A stretch of 64,000 bases of DNA from Rhodamnia argentea (lineage: Eukaryota; Streptophyta; Magnoliopsida; Myrtales; Myrtaceae): the NCBI RefSeq assembly GCF_020921035.1, contig NC_063151.1:32370934-32434933 (forward strand), written 5' to 3'. Under the pieces are notes generated by a model. The model was not told the origin of the DNA, ran no database searches, and saw only the letters and a program-made list of their open reading frames with translations. The position numbers and the translations under genes are program-made. Each line of letters starts with the position of its first letter. The first letter of the stretch is position 1. Shown one piece after another: positions 37,861 through 51,174 of this stretch.

Positions 37861-40076
37861 TGATAATCTATCAACTAATATCCAATTAATTAGTACCGAG
37901 CATACTTAACATAATCTAATCACATCCTAATCAAGTTTGACATACTAATAAAGGAATTAGGGCGAACACTCACCCGACAACAAATTTGAAGACACCGGTG
38001 CGACGACAACAGTGAGGGCTACACGTGGCTTGGTCCGAAGACAACACGGAACCACGATGGATGGCTGGAAAACAGTCACACAAAACCGATGGGGCTATTT
38101 TCTCTTGATGGGGCTCGAATTGGTGGTAGAAACGGCTCGAACGAGTAACGCCCAGCAAGAGGAGGTCATGGAGGCGCTTGATGGTGATTTTGGCCGGCCA
38201 AATGGCTTATATGGTGCTGGTATGGGGGCTGGCCGAGAGAGCGTTGAGGGAGAGAGAGGGCGCCAGTTTTGGGGGAGAGAGAGAGAGATATTATCACCTT
38301 AAAGCTTCTTAAACAAGCCTAAGATTAAGATAATATCCCCTCATTAAAGCTTGCCCCAAAATTCTTCACTTCATTGTGGTTTCTTGTCTTTTGTTCTTAA
38401 AGCAAGGATGGCATTTTGGTCATTTCACACGGTAATGGTATTTTGGTAAATTTACAAAGTATAATATAAAGTATTATACGCGTATATGAGCTAGTATTTT
38501 GTATGGTTTCGTATAAATTCAAATTGGCCTCAAAAGAATAAGATTTGGGCTTTAGAAAGGCTTATTGGATTCAAAGGGTTGAGTGGGCTTAACTAGGCCC
38601 ACTTAGGTTGGTATTGGGCCCAAGATAGCTGAACCACATTGGGCTTGAGCCCAACGTGTTTTTGTCCGACCTGCTTCCTCACGAGCTCCAAATCTCAGCC
38701 CGTTGATCCTTTTTCCGAGAGTATTGCGTTAAGCGATAAATAGATAACTCGATGAAGTGAGCCCAATAGTTTAGTCATGAAATCCTCAAAGATTCGATAC
38801 CCACATTCAGATTCTAATTCATGACCAAAATCGATCGATTGCGACTATTGCATATCTTGAGCTAACAAGCAACTGTTAGGAGTTACGCACATCAATTCAT
38901 ATTCAAGTTTTTTCAATCCATGGATGACCTTGGTTGTCATGTAATTATGAGAGGTCAATAACGAATTTCAATGTACACAATCATTAGGAATTGGTTTAGG
39001 GTCATTTGCAATCCATACAATGGTTGAACGGAATCACCCGCGATCCAATTGCATACTATTATTGAAACATGCTATAGTCATTCCTTGATCGGTCTTTAAT
39101 AGCTCAAAATTATCCCTTGTCAATCTTTATGGTCGAATTATCAATCCATGGTTGAGTTCTCAAGTCATGCGTATTTAAATCCTTAATAGCATTTTTCTTT
39201 TGTTTAACCTCTCATGAGTGATCAATTCAGAACGAGAAGCACTAATAGTGCATCAATTAAAATCGTCATTTCAATATATCTTGAATAGGATCGAACTTGA
39301 GGATGTTGCAAAACTTATCCAGATCCCTTCCAAATATTTTTTTTTTCACCCTAACCGCTTCTCCACACCCATATTTTTTCATCCTAGTGGCTTCTTCCAT
39401 ACCCATTGCATTTTGACGTTAGCTTCATATTCATCTTCTTCTGAACTTATTCTCCAATATTATAGTTTACACAATAACTAATAATTTATTAGAGTAGAAA
39501 ATGTTATTTTTACTTGCAAATTATTTACTTTATTTTCTTAAATTAATGTCATGATCGCAAATTTTTTGAATTTGATTTTTGGATCCAACTCACGAAAATT
39601 TACTCGACAATAAAATATTATAGTTAATGTATGCATATACACAATTTACATATGGACTATCCTCATAATTGTGCTTAAGTTATTTCTCCAATAATAGTTT
39701 CCTAGTACAAAAAGCAAAACAAAAACATTATACAACTCATTAATGGAATATTTAGTTTTTCTTTTTGTCAAAAACACAACAACCAGTTAGCTATCTACCA
39801 AATTAACTAATTTTTGAAAAAGAGGTACACCAATTTTGTTCCAAAGTGAGAAAGAAAAGGCAAAAATAAAAAAGGAGGCAAGCATTAGCCAAATCAAGAG
39901 TGTGTGCGGCATTTAACCTCAATAGATGTTGTTTGAGAGAAGCATGCCTAGTTTGGTCTCTAAAGAAATTGAAGTAAATGAAAAAGAAGAGATAAAAGTG
40001 TAAGGTATAATCTCAAATTAGTAGTGGGACCCACAAGAGATAATGCAATCAATTCAATGTAAAGGGATGTTAAGAG

Positions 40077-40681
40077 CAGGGGTGAGCATGGATCGGATGG
40101 GTAGGATCCAGATCTAGACCTTGAAACAGATCTTGTTATATCCGGTTCTCAGCTTTTTGAATCAAGAACCTATCATGTTTGTCTTGGAACCTATTTTGGA
40201 ATCAACCCTATTTTTCGATCCGGTTCTAAGGTCTACTTGAGAACTTGTTTTCCTTTTGTTTCTTTTTTTATTTCATTTTTTCCATCGAAATAATATGAGT
40301 ATCGATGAAATGATCCGATTGTGGCGACAATGAGAGAGAGAGAGCCGACCGTGGCGGCAATGAGAGAGAGAGAGCCGATCGTGGCGGCAACGAGAGAGAG
40401 AGCTCGACGTGATGGTCTTGGGAAATACGAAACAAGAGAGGTGAGGTAAGATTGGCAAGCGAGATATATATATATTTTTCAAAACAAAAGCTACAAAAAG
40501 GTTCTAAAATTAGTCGGGGTGGGTCTTCATCTAGAATCGGAAACCGAACCGATTTCAACCGGTTTCCAAAAATTGGAACCTGTTCCCGGACCGGTTTGAA
40601 TAGGAATCGATTCCTAATCCTGTTTTTCGAGTGGGTCGATCCGGGTACCAAGTAAATCCGGCCCGATTGCATACCCCTAGT
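40077..40681. mobile_element. hAT-type MITE (TAGGGGTGAGC family)
   Basis: It begins CAGGGGTGAGCATGG and ends GATTGCATACCCCTAG. Arms carry GGTTC/GGAACC words. An internal gcgg-caatgagagagagagccga unit occurs two to three times around 40322-40402. I see no intact target duplication. It directly abuts the right end of the inverted-repeat segment at 40076. Confidence 0.6.
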
Positions 40682-41799
40682 CAGGAGTCAATAAAGGGAT
40701 AGAAATAGCGCCGAGCCATTTTTAATTATGACAATTAGATTTCACATCGGAATAGAGACATTAAAATCGGGAAATAATTTTGGGGCCATCATTTTAACCT
40801 GCAATTGAATGATTAAGGTCAATTTTATCTCTTTCATAGAAGGGGTGTATCTAGTCTTATGGAGAGTGAAAATAGCATTGTCTTTTAACATAAGTAGAGC
40901 AATATATTTCTTGCAGTCTACTTAAAAAGGGCTCAAAAGGAAATTAGCATGTGCTTGTTTGTTTCCATTTATCCCACGTGCACAATCAATCGAAATACTT
41001 TCTAAGAGTGATTGGTTCCAAACTGGTTACGCTGCAGACCACGTTAGGGCCGATTCCGAGCTTTTGAAAGTAGACATCAATCCTTTGTTGGGCCAACCGG
41101 GAAATCGACCATTTTTTTATTATTATTTGTTTCATTTTGTTTTATGCACAATATGCACGTGTTAAACATGAACACAATGTTTTTTGGTACTTGAAGATCA
41201 TGTGTTTTGTAATCAATTTCAACAGCTATTTTCTGTTTAAAAAAAGAAGAATAAAGGAACTTAACTAGAGTTAGGTGTAAACCTGTTCAAAAATGGTTGG
41301 GGTTCCATGTTTCAGATTCCCGAATAGAACCAATTGATTTAGAATATAAAATTAGGAACCTAACTCGAAAAGGCTGGTTTCTAAATTTTTCAATCGAGAA
41401 CTGGACCGGTTTCCTTGTGAATTATATTTATGTTTGGCACGTGAAAAACAATCCTTTTGGCTAAAACCGATACATTTTCTATCAAATTTTTGAAACGATA
41501 AAATGAAAACCAGCCTCTTGCTCATCTCTTCGATAGCATCGGTCTTTTAGACCACTTGCCAAATGCAAGGCGCCCATCATAGAAACGGTGAACTATATCG
41601 CACACCACATGAAATTATCATCTCTTCGATAACATCGGTCTTTTATCAAAGCGAACTTTTATTGCTGCCAGTTTGTAATATTCGACAATGTTCAGAAATT
41701 AGCAACTAAACTAATCCGGCTGATGTACAGTACGTATTTATGCAATGTTCACGAGGTTTAGAAAGCATCTAATGCAACACATACTCGTGATTGGAGTAA
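40682..41799. other. Intergenic with a MITE fragment
   Basis: Around 41272-41430 the words ggttggggttccatg, attaggaacctaac and gaactggaccggtttcc mark a truncated relative of the hAT-type MITE. A direct repeat of atctcttcgata(g/a)catcgg plus tctttta lies at about 41523 and 41623. There is no gene. Confidence 0.4.
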
Positions 41800-42320
41800 A
41801 ATTAAAAATAGTTCATTTCGATGCTTAATTTGATTCTTTAATTATGATTCCGTTCCATTTAACTCTTCTACATTTTGAATCAGATTGATTTTGTTCTTTT
41901 GGTCAATTAGCCTATGTTGACAATTTTAAGTCGGCAATTTACGTCGGTTGTGAACCTACATTTGCTCATGTTGCTGTTGGTGGAGAACACAGTATCAGCA
42001 AAATTCAGAAAGAGAGAGGGAGAGAGAGGTAGCACTACCCCTCTTTCGCGCGGTTCTTAGCATAAATGAATGACCCTCGTTGGTGGTCTCGAGAGGCTGG
42101 CCGCCCTTGCCAAGACCCTTGGCCCTCACCGATGAAGGAGTGGCGGTGGCGCGCCTCCTGTCTTTCCCCATCTTCTTTTTATTGGTAATGTTTTTGAAAT
42201 ATTTCAATTTGGATGTACATATGAGCGAGTCACATGTGGATTACTAGATAGAAGGACGAAATCAGTTAGATAAAAATATAATAAGGACTAAATTGAACAA
42301 AATTTTGATTCAAGAAACTA
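41800..42320. mobile_element. Possible foldback element with GC-rich core
   Basis: AT-rich flanks at about 41820-41930 and 42190-42315 are imperfect inverses (ttttgttcttttggtcaatt against aattgaacaaaattttgatt). The centre (42040-42170) is GC-rich, as in the other foldback elements. A 70-codon minus frame over the core is not convincing as a gene. Confidence 0.3.
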
Positions 42321-42392
42321 CTTTTGAAATTGCCCGAAAATATAGTAAACACTGACACACGTACACTCGTCAGTCGCATCGCCATTGCAGAG

Positions 42393-42397
<5 letters not shown>

Positions 42398-42432
<35 letters not shown>
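42398..42432. repeat. (TC)n microsatellite in the leader of the metallophosphoesterase gene
   Basis: An uninterrupted TC run of about 17 units lies about 440 bp before the ATG. A GGC run follows at about 42619-42645. CT-rich tracts are common in plant 5' UTRs. Confidence 0.8.
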
Positions 42433-42437
<5 letters not shown>

Positions 42438-42872
42438 TGAAGATTGCTTGGCGACCAGCGAAGCAGCCTTGGCGCCTCCATTTCGCGTAATCATTCCTTC
42501 GTCACATTCTCGAAGCTGTCATTGCGCTGGTTTCTGGTCTAGTGCCCCGCTCTCGCCTTGCCCAACGTCGTCCTCTCCACATTTAAGGAGTTTGGCGTGG
42601 ACGAAGCTGTGAGTTGTTGTGGCGGCGGCGGCGGCGGCGGCGGTCGCGGGGGTTTGCGAAGGTCCCGTCTCTGCATCCGGCCCCAGTCGCTCAGTTTGCA
42701 AGCTCAGGGAAGTGCGAAATCGAGGTGCATCCTCTTATCCTATGATTGGCGATCGCTGCTTCCGTGCAATCAGCGTGCCGATTGGAAGTGCATTTTGTCG
42801 TGCTATGATCGCTGGTGGATGAAGATTGCCCCGTCGAGTCGAGTGAAGCAACGCGCTCGGAGGTCGCTGATT

Positions 42873-45800
42873 ATGGGCTCCGACAGGCAGTCCCTCGGGC
42901 TGCTGGACACGCTGAAGATGGAGCGGATGAGGACCATCTTGACGCACCGATATCCATATCCTCATCAGCATTCGCGCCATGCTGTGATTGCCGTCGCTGT
43001 CGGGTGCCTGTTTTTCATATCCTCGGATAACATGCACTCTCTTGTCGAGAAGCTGGAGGACAACGTCAAGTGGTGGTCTATGTACGCTTGTTTGCTGGGG
43101 TTTTTCTATTTCTTTTCGTCCCCGTTCATTGGCAAGACCATCAAGCCCAGTTATTCGAATTTTAGCAGATGGTGAGCGCCCCGTTCTGTCATGAGGTTAA
43201 TTTAGTGTTTTGTGCAATTGGGGGGGGAGGGGTGTGGGGGCGGGGAGCTTGCTTTCATGACGTTGAGTGCGTATGAGATTGACAATGATTGTGAGTGTTT
43301 TTGAGGACGTCGCTTACTTGCGCAGGTACATAGCGTGGATTTTAGTGGCAGCTCTGTATCATCTTCCCAGTTTTCAGTCAATGGGAGTGGATTTGAGGAT
43401 GAATTTGTCTTTATTTTTCACGATTTATGTCTCCTCTATTTTATTCCTTTTTGTCTTCCATGTTTTGTTTCTTGGCCTTTGGTATATCGGGATCGTATCT
43501 CGTGTGGCTGGAAGAAGGCCAGTGATTTCGACCATTCTTCAGAATTGTACAGTGAGTTATGAGGATCCATTACTTTTGGCTTCGAGGTTCCATAATTGGT
43601 TTCCTTTTCTCTGTCATTTGCAATTTGATGCATTTTTTGCTATCTATAGGTGCTGAGCATTGCCTGCTGTGTATTTTATAGTCACTGTGGCAATCGTGCC
43701 ATTTTCAAGCAGAGGCCACTAGAGCAAAAATATTCTGGTTGGCTCTCTCTTTGGAAGAAAGATGAAAGGAACGCATTGATCTCAAAATTCCTGCGTATGA
43801 ATGAGCTAAAGGACCAGTTTTGTTCGTCTTGGTTGGCTCCTGTTGGATCTGCTAGCGATTATCCACTCTTGTCGAAGTGGGTTATCTATGGGGAGGTATG
43901 TGAGAGTGCTGTTTAAGATTATTCGCGTTTCAGCTGTATCAACTATCACTTCATCCTTGTGTTTCTCTTTGTTGTGTTGAAGGGTGCAGGCTCATCTGAT
44001 GAAATTTCTCCCTTATATTCACTATGGGCTACTTTTGTAGGCCTTTATATTGCCAATTATGTCGTGGAAAGGTCAACAGGGTGAGTGGCATTGTGTTCGT
44101 TTTTCTTTTTCTCTCACCACTGGATTCAATTCTGTGATCTAAACCTAAGCGCTCTCAGCCCCCGCCATCTTTACCACCTGGGGGAACGGCTGGTGGGGAC
44201 ATTGTTAATGAACAAAAGTAGAACCTTTTCCCCTTCATGGAGACGGTTGTGATGGATGCATCTCAAACTTCTTAATATATTTCGAGGTTCTTGTTTATGT
44301 GTTTGAATAGCCAGTCAAGGCCTTTCTATGAAATAATGAAGTCTGGTTATGATGGACGATGCTGACTATCTGTTAGATTTTTTCTCTGTGATAATCCAAG
44401 TGAACCGTAGGGAAGTTGAAAACTACAGTGGTTTCATACTCATACTCGCCTTTTGTACCTGTTTATCCAACTATCCTGATAATCATCTTTAGTGTCGTTG
44501 ATGTTGCTGTAGCCTGTACTTGGTATTGTTTGACAAACTTTTTGATTGTAAAAATGAGCAGGTGGGCTCTTACTCACCCTTTGTCAATTGAAGAATATCA
44601 AAGGTTGAAGAAGAAGCAAATGAAACCTAACTTTCTGGACATGGTTCCTTGGTATTCAGGGTATACATTTGCACTTCTACTGTTTCTTTTCCAGTGTCTA
44701 GTTCTTTCTCGGTGAATATAGGGGTTTCAAGGGGATCTTCTAGTGATTTTGTTCTCACACTGTTGATTGTTGTGTACTGCAGAACTTCAGCTGATTTATT
44801 TAAGACAGTGTTTGACCTCCTAGTATCAGTAACTGTCTTTGTTGGCCGCTTTGACATGCGCATGATGCAGGTAAAGGTCCATTTTCCAACTTATGGGGTC
44901 TAATTCATAGTGCACTCCTCTTCTTGAAAATCCCTAGTAGATTGCCTCTTCAATCTCTTTCATCACTCTCTCACAAGATAGATGGCCTGTTAAATAGTAT
45001 GGAAAGACTTTCCTCCAGTCTCTTGTATTTATAGACAATTACAAAAGAAATATTATTAACTCATGCATGCCCAGTTCTTAAGACCATGAAAATGTGCTTG
45101 AGTTGTCAAATCGGTTTCCATTCTTATCCTCTTTAGGGAGACTATTGAAGAAGATTTAGTAGCATCAGAGGTTAGTCGATATGTTAGGTTTCTGAATAAG
45201 GTCATTGAGGACTTAGATCCTAAGTAGAGTATCTCTTTGCTCTATTTAAAAAATTGAGCATCTATAGAATCTGTTAATTCGAGTCATGATATAGCATTTT
45301 GTGTTTTCATTATTCCTCTCTGTCGCGATACCGAAAATCAAATTCAATCGATCTTTTTCATCCTCTTTGAATACAAAAGCATCTGTATGTAGCCCCTTAC
45401 CAAAAAAAAAAAAAAAGCATCTGTATGTAGCTAATGCAGTGGCTGCACCATTTCATCTTCATCTTTCTAAATTTATCAGGCAGCAGTGAAAAAGGTTGAA
45501 GATGGAGTCGAGCAGGATCTTCTGTATGATCACTTCAGCCAAAGAGATGATTTTTGGTTTGATTTCATGGCTGATACTGGTGATGGTGGGAACTCTTCTT
45601 ACAGTGTTGCTCGCTTACTGGCTCAGCCTTCTCTTCATGTGCCCACCAGCGATTCTGTGCTTTCGTTACCACGAGGGAATTTGCTTCTTATTGGGGGTGA
45701 CCTTGCGTAAGTGAATCATATGTTTTTCTGGTCCACAACATGGCACTTTATATTAGATTAAATTACTTTCTGGCCTGCATTACATCCTATCTCCTACATC

Positions 45801-48800
45801 AATCATTGCATCTTTCTTGCCTGCATTAAGTGGATCATATATTTTTTCTTTTCTTTTCTTTTTTCCCATTAATTTTTTTCTTTTTTCCTTGTTTTTTTTC
45901 CCCTTCCTTCTTGCTGATGGCCGGTCTCAAGCGATGGCCGGCCACCAGCGACAAGGAAGGGGGAAAAAAATAAAAAAAGAAAGAAAAAAGGGAAAAGAAA
46001 GCAAATGATAAAAATACCCTTGGTCGGGCCCTTCTTTGAGACAATGAGGGCACTTCAGGCCTTATTTCAAACAAGGTTCACTTTAGGCCCTTACTTGAGA
46101 AATGAAAGCACTTCAGGCTCTTATTTGAAATTTTCTTCTTGAAATAATTGTAAAACCGAACTTGGACGCGGAAAACGTAAAAGTTTACCTATATCTTGAA
46201 TTGTATTCTGATTTCTTATTATCTCGATGGACCTTCATTGCTTCTTGCCATTGTGAGACGATATTGTGTGACGTGCAAGGAAACTTGTTAATAAGTTCGG
46301 TTATCTTATTCTTGCAGCCCCATAAGTAGCCAATACATACTGTTTTTTGAAGAGTTGAATAGCACAGTTTTAGTGATTGTGGATCTTGAGGACTTTTTAT
46401 CAACTTCGTTAATGCGCCGAGTCGTTGACTTTAGGCTTTTTGGGATTTAGTGCTAATCATGGCTCTGTTAGCCGCTGTCAGATTCAAGTTCAGCTAATCT
46501 TCGAGCTAATTTACTTCTAGTCTTCGGGTTTCAATTGTTTTGATAGAAAACTCTGCATCTTTATGCATATTAGTTGCTGAAAATGAAACAAAAAGCTAGA
46601 TTTTTAACATTATGCATGATGTATAAGTAGGTAGACATGGGCACCGACTGTATGTCTATATGCACATGCTTTCTAAAGATTTTGATTCTTTAGACTTAAA
46701 ACAAAAGTTATGTTTCTTTTTTAGATATCCAAATCCATCCGCGTTCAATTATGAAAGGCGATTCTTTTGTCCTTTTGAGTATGCTCTTCAGCCTCCTCCT
46801 TGGTACAAACCTGAGCAGATAGCTGTGAACAAGCCTGAGCTTCCATGTGGGTTTTTGGAACTAAAGCGATATGATGGGCCCCAGGCTTTTATAATTCCTG
46901 GAAATCATGGTCAGTTTTAGAATCCTCAACCTCACCTGATTTATTAGTTTGGATACACAATAGCTCCTTGCATCCTTTTCTCTTGTTGAAACTAACATCA
47001 CTAGGGTTCATGTCCTTGTTGTTTTTTGCTCATCAGAAGTTTCTTATATCCTGTGCTATGAGAATGTTGTTTCATAATATCATGTTTATGTGGTTTACAG
47101 ATTGGTTTGATGGACTTCATACTTTCATGAGGTACATATGTCATAAGAGCTGGTTGGGTGGGTGGTTTATGCCTCAAAGAAAGAGTTATTTTGCTTTGCA
47201 ACTTCCTAAAGGATGGTGGGTATTTGGGCTTGATCTGGCGCTGCATTGTGATATTGACGTATACCAATTCAGTTTCTTCTCAGAGCTGGTAAAGAATAAG
47301 GTACCTTCCTAAAAAAAATTTCAGCGTTTGGACATTTTCGCTAAAATTCTGAAGAGTAAGCAGATATGGTGAAAGCTTCTTGAATTGACTTATCCTCTAT
47401 AAATATGTATTAGATAGCTCTCACTAGGTATATCTCTACTACCTGTCAGTATATCTCTGCTACCTGTCGGCATTCTTGTTACCATTTTATAAGATGTTTC
47501 AGCGGTTTATTATTCGCTAATTGCGTGCAGTGTGGCATGTTATTGAGATTATTTAGTGTTGAACACGCATTCTTCTTTAAATGGATGCCTTTTCTATATT
47601 TCCGTCACTTTTAGAAGCCTGCTGCGGAAGAAGAAGCCCATCTCCCTCTCTTATATCAAATTGTGATAACCTTCAGTTTTGGTCAAAATTTTCTAACCTC
47701 TGTGATACCTTTAGCTCTTCTATACTTGTTCGGCAGACTCTGTATGAAGATCCATTATATTTTTGGTCTTGGTGCAAGTGTTGAGCACCAGTTTTGCTGC
47801 AGGACCTGACTTAGGACCGAAAAGTCCTTGGTCAACATTTTAGTTAGGCATTTCTCTCCCTCACTAACGTATATGTGCTACTTAATTTAAGCAGTTCATC
47901 TGCCATAGAATAATGCACGTGTATTCTGTAATGCAGTTACGATTAAGGTGCTCTGATAATTTCTCTGCATCTTGTAGCTAATCTGTGCAAACGTGGCCAA
48001 CAATGTGCATTGAAACATGAAAATGAGTTTCTTTTCCATCATCTCATCGAATCAACTTAATCTGAGCTTATCAACTACAGAATTTGTTTCCAGCATTTTG
48101 TATTAAGGGAAACTTATCTTTTCCACGATTGCTTATTTGTGGTGTTTCCTTAATCATTCCAGTACGTCTATTCACAGCCTTCAATGACGGGATTATAACT
48201 GCAACTTTTTATTTGGACTATAACTAGTCTATGACTCCCACATTACGCATGAATCTTACCAGCTCTCTCAGGGCCATTCTGTCTCTTGATACAGTTGTCA
48301 TCTTATTCCGCCTTGAATGCAGGTGGCAGATGATGACTCTGTGATCATAATGACGCACGAACCTAACTGGCTTCTTGATTGGTACTGCAATGACGTTTCT
48401 GGAAAGAATGTCTCTCACTTGATATGTGACTATTTGAAGGGAAGGTGTAAACTTCGAATTGCTGGGGATTTGCACTATTATATGCGTCATTCATATGTAC
48501 CTTCAGGTAGTCCGGTTTACGTGCAACATCTACTTGTCAATGGATGTGGTGGGGCATTTTTACATCCAACACATGTATTTTGCAACTTTAAGCGATTTTG
48601 TGGAGCTACATATGAGACCAAGGCGGCTTATCCTTCTTTTGAAGATTCAAGCAGGGTAATGTGGTGAAGTATCTAGCTCCACTTACCAATTTGACTCAAG
48701 TTACAGGCAATATCTTGTTTTTACTTGGTTACCTTGCAGATTGCTTTAGGGAACATTTTGAAATTCAGAAAGAAAAACTGGCAGTTTGATATTATCGGTG

Positions 48801-51136
48801 GTATTATCTACTTCGTACTGACATTTTCAATGTTCCCACAAGTGAGTATTCCTTTAGTTCAGTGAAATAGTCTCCATTCAAATTTTTGGTGGACTGCTAG
48901 TATGATATAATTTCTAGCATGCTTTATATATTCATCGAGCCCCTCGGAAGTAGAAGTTTTAGAACTTAGCTTGCTTCTCTTTATTTTGAACCACTTTTAA
49001 CTAATTGAAGTTCCCTGAAAAGAAATTTTCCGGTTCCTCTGCCTGTGCTACGTTGTTGCTCAATCAAATAGTGTTGAGCTGCAGTGCTTACTCAGCTAGT
49101 TGCAATTTTTTAGATGACTTTGAGCTATTCACTCATTCTTTCATTTCTCTGCAGTGTAAGCTCAATCACATTTTTAAAGATGACTCGTTTTCTGGTCATT
49201 TGAGGAGCTTCTTTTTCACTGTATGGACTGCTTTCAAGTACATGCTGGAACACTCTTATGTGTCCCTAGCAGGTGCTTTGCTATTGCTAATTGCAGCAAT
49301 CACTTTTGTACCATCAAAAGTGTCCCGAAAGAAACGAGTAATGATTGGTGTACTTCATGTTTCTGTGCACTTGACGGCTGCACTAATTCTTATGCTGCTG
49401 ATGGAACTGGGTGTAGAGACATGCATCAGGCATAACCTACTGGCAACTTCAGGTCAGCCCTCTTATTTTCTGCTGTATGCGTGCTGCTTTGGTTATCTTG
49501 CTACTATACACGCCTCCAAAGTGGTATGGCTCGGATGTAGACTCGGATCAGTGTGTGCTTAATTTTGTCCTCTTCTTTCATATTATGGAGAAGTTAGCAT
49601 TTGTTGATATGCTGGAAACTTTTGTTCCTGTGAGAAATGTACTTTGATTGAGCCTCTTTTAGCACATGGCATACATCGCCTTTAATTATTTGGAGCTTGG
49701 CTATATTGTCACTGGGACAGCAAGATAAGTGCTCAAGTGTTTAAGATGCTGGTCTGCACTTGCTTTCTTAGGTTACCACACATTGTACCAGTGGTACCGG
49801 GAAGCAGAGAGTGAGCACTTTCCAGATCCAACAGGCCTCCGAGCTCGTTTAGAACGATGGACGTTGGGCCTTTATCCTGCTTGCATCAAGTATCTTATGT
49901 CTGCCTTTGATGTCTTGGAGGTTCAACTCTCGATCTATTCTTCAAGGTGGTGTTTTCGGAGTATCAATATTTCATCTCTAACTGTTCTTCTACGACATGC
50001 ACTTTCTTTGGATGGACTTGCTAGGTCATGGCTGTTACCCGGACGAACATCTGCAAGAAAGGATTGGCATCCTTATCTCGGGGTGGTGCTGCAATATACT
50101 ATGTTTCTGTGTTCCTCTATTTCTGGGTCTTTTCCACTCCTGTTGTCTCTCTAGTTTTCGGAAGCTATTTATATATATGCATCAACTGGCTTCATATACA
50201 CTTCGATGAGGCCTTTTCCTCACTTCGAATTGCTAATTACAAGGCATTTACGCGATTCCACATAAACTCTGATGGTGATCTTGAAGTCTATACCCTTGCA
50301 GTTGATAAGGTAACTGGTTAGAACTCTCTGCTGCTTTATTTACGTAGATGGTAAGCTCTTCGGTTGATTATGATGAATGTCAATTATTTGGCTTTTTCAT
50401 GATGAGACCAGATCGATTTACAGGGCATGCGTTGCATCATAATTGAGCTGAAAACTATTCTCGGTTTTATTCTACTTAATGACTTTCTTATACGACACTC
50501 TTATATTGAACACATTTGAAGTACCTGATTAAGGAGACCTGGAAGCTGTTTTCTTTGCTTAACAACAGTGAGAAAGAACAGGTTTCAAGATTTTTAGGTA
50601 AGTGCATAATCTTGTGAAATGGTCAAATCTTTGATGGGATGGTGATGTCTGCACTTTGATGTGGATTCAGTGTTATGATCTATCAAATATTACAAGCTAA
50701 ATTATGGGAATGTCGGAAATTAAGATGAGATGAGATGCGCCGGATACCTATTTATCCAATTAAAGGTGGGACTCCAAAAAAATGTGGAGTTTTCTGTTCA
50801 TTTCGACAACTGGTGATTTTAATTATATTTTGGAACTTCATGATATGACCAGAAATTTGTTGCATGTGTTGGTAATATAATACCTTTGGATGATTATCTC
50901 TCAGTGCTCGTGTTCGATGGTGGTTGTTATATCCTGTTACTTAATGCAACTAAGACATAGAGCACTGATTGTTTTGAGACCATATTACTAGCATTAAGGA
51001 GACTTTAAAAATTCTATGTTGAGTCAAAGTTAAGATTTGTGATTGGTATCAGAAGTTGAAAGAGAGTTTTGTGTTTCATTATCTGTTACTTTGATTTGCG
51101 TTACTGTTGGTTTTTGTATGCTTGGATGCAATCTCA

Positions 51137-51174
<38 letters not shown>

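Larger units (their letters stand above)
35854..40076. mobile_element. 4.2-kb segment bounded by inverted repeats
   Basis: The left end (from ctcctaacacctcc at 35854 through tacattgaattg and atcccttgtgggtctca) is the imperfect inverse of the right end (gtgggacccacaagagataa, caattcaatgtaaagggatg, ending ttaagag at 40076). The match spans about 75-80 bp. The interior holds a TGTCACACCC-type LTR-like start at about 35979, a decayed frame and two tandem arrays. I infer a terminal-inverted-repeat transposon, perhaps with a nested retroelement piece. No transposase is recognisable. Confidence 0.4.

Noticed and set aside
41995..42207. 70-codon minus-strand frame starting MGKDRRRATATPSS
   Set aside because: It lies over the GC-rich core of a probable foldback element, has no known domain, and ends in a GA-repeat translation.
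49453..49562. Reading through the exon 12 donor of the metallophosphoesterase gene
   Set aside because: The frame stays open to 49562, but splicing at 49452 to 49772 restores the conserved sequence LLATSGYHTLYQWY.
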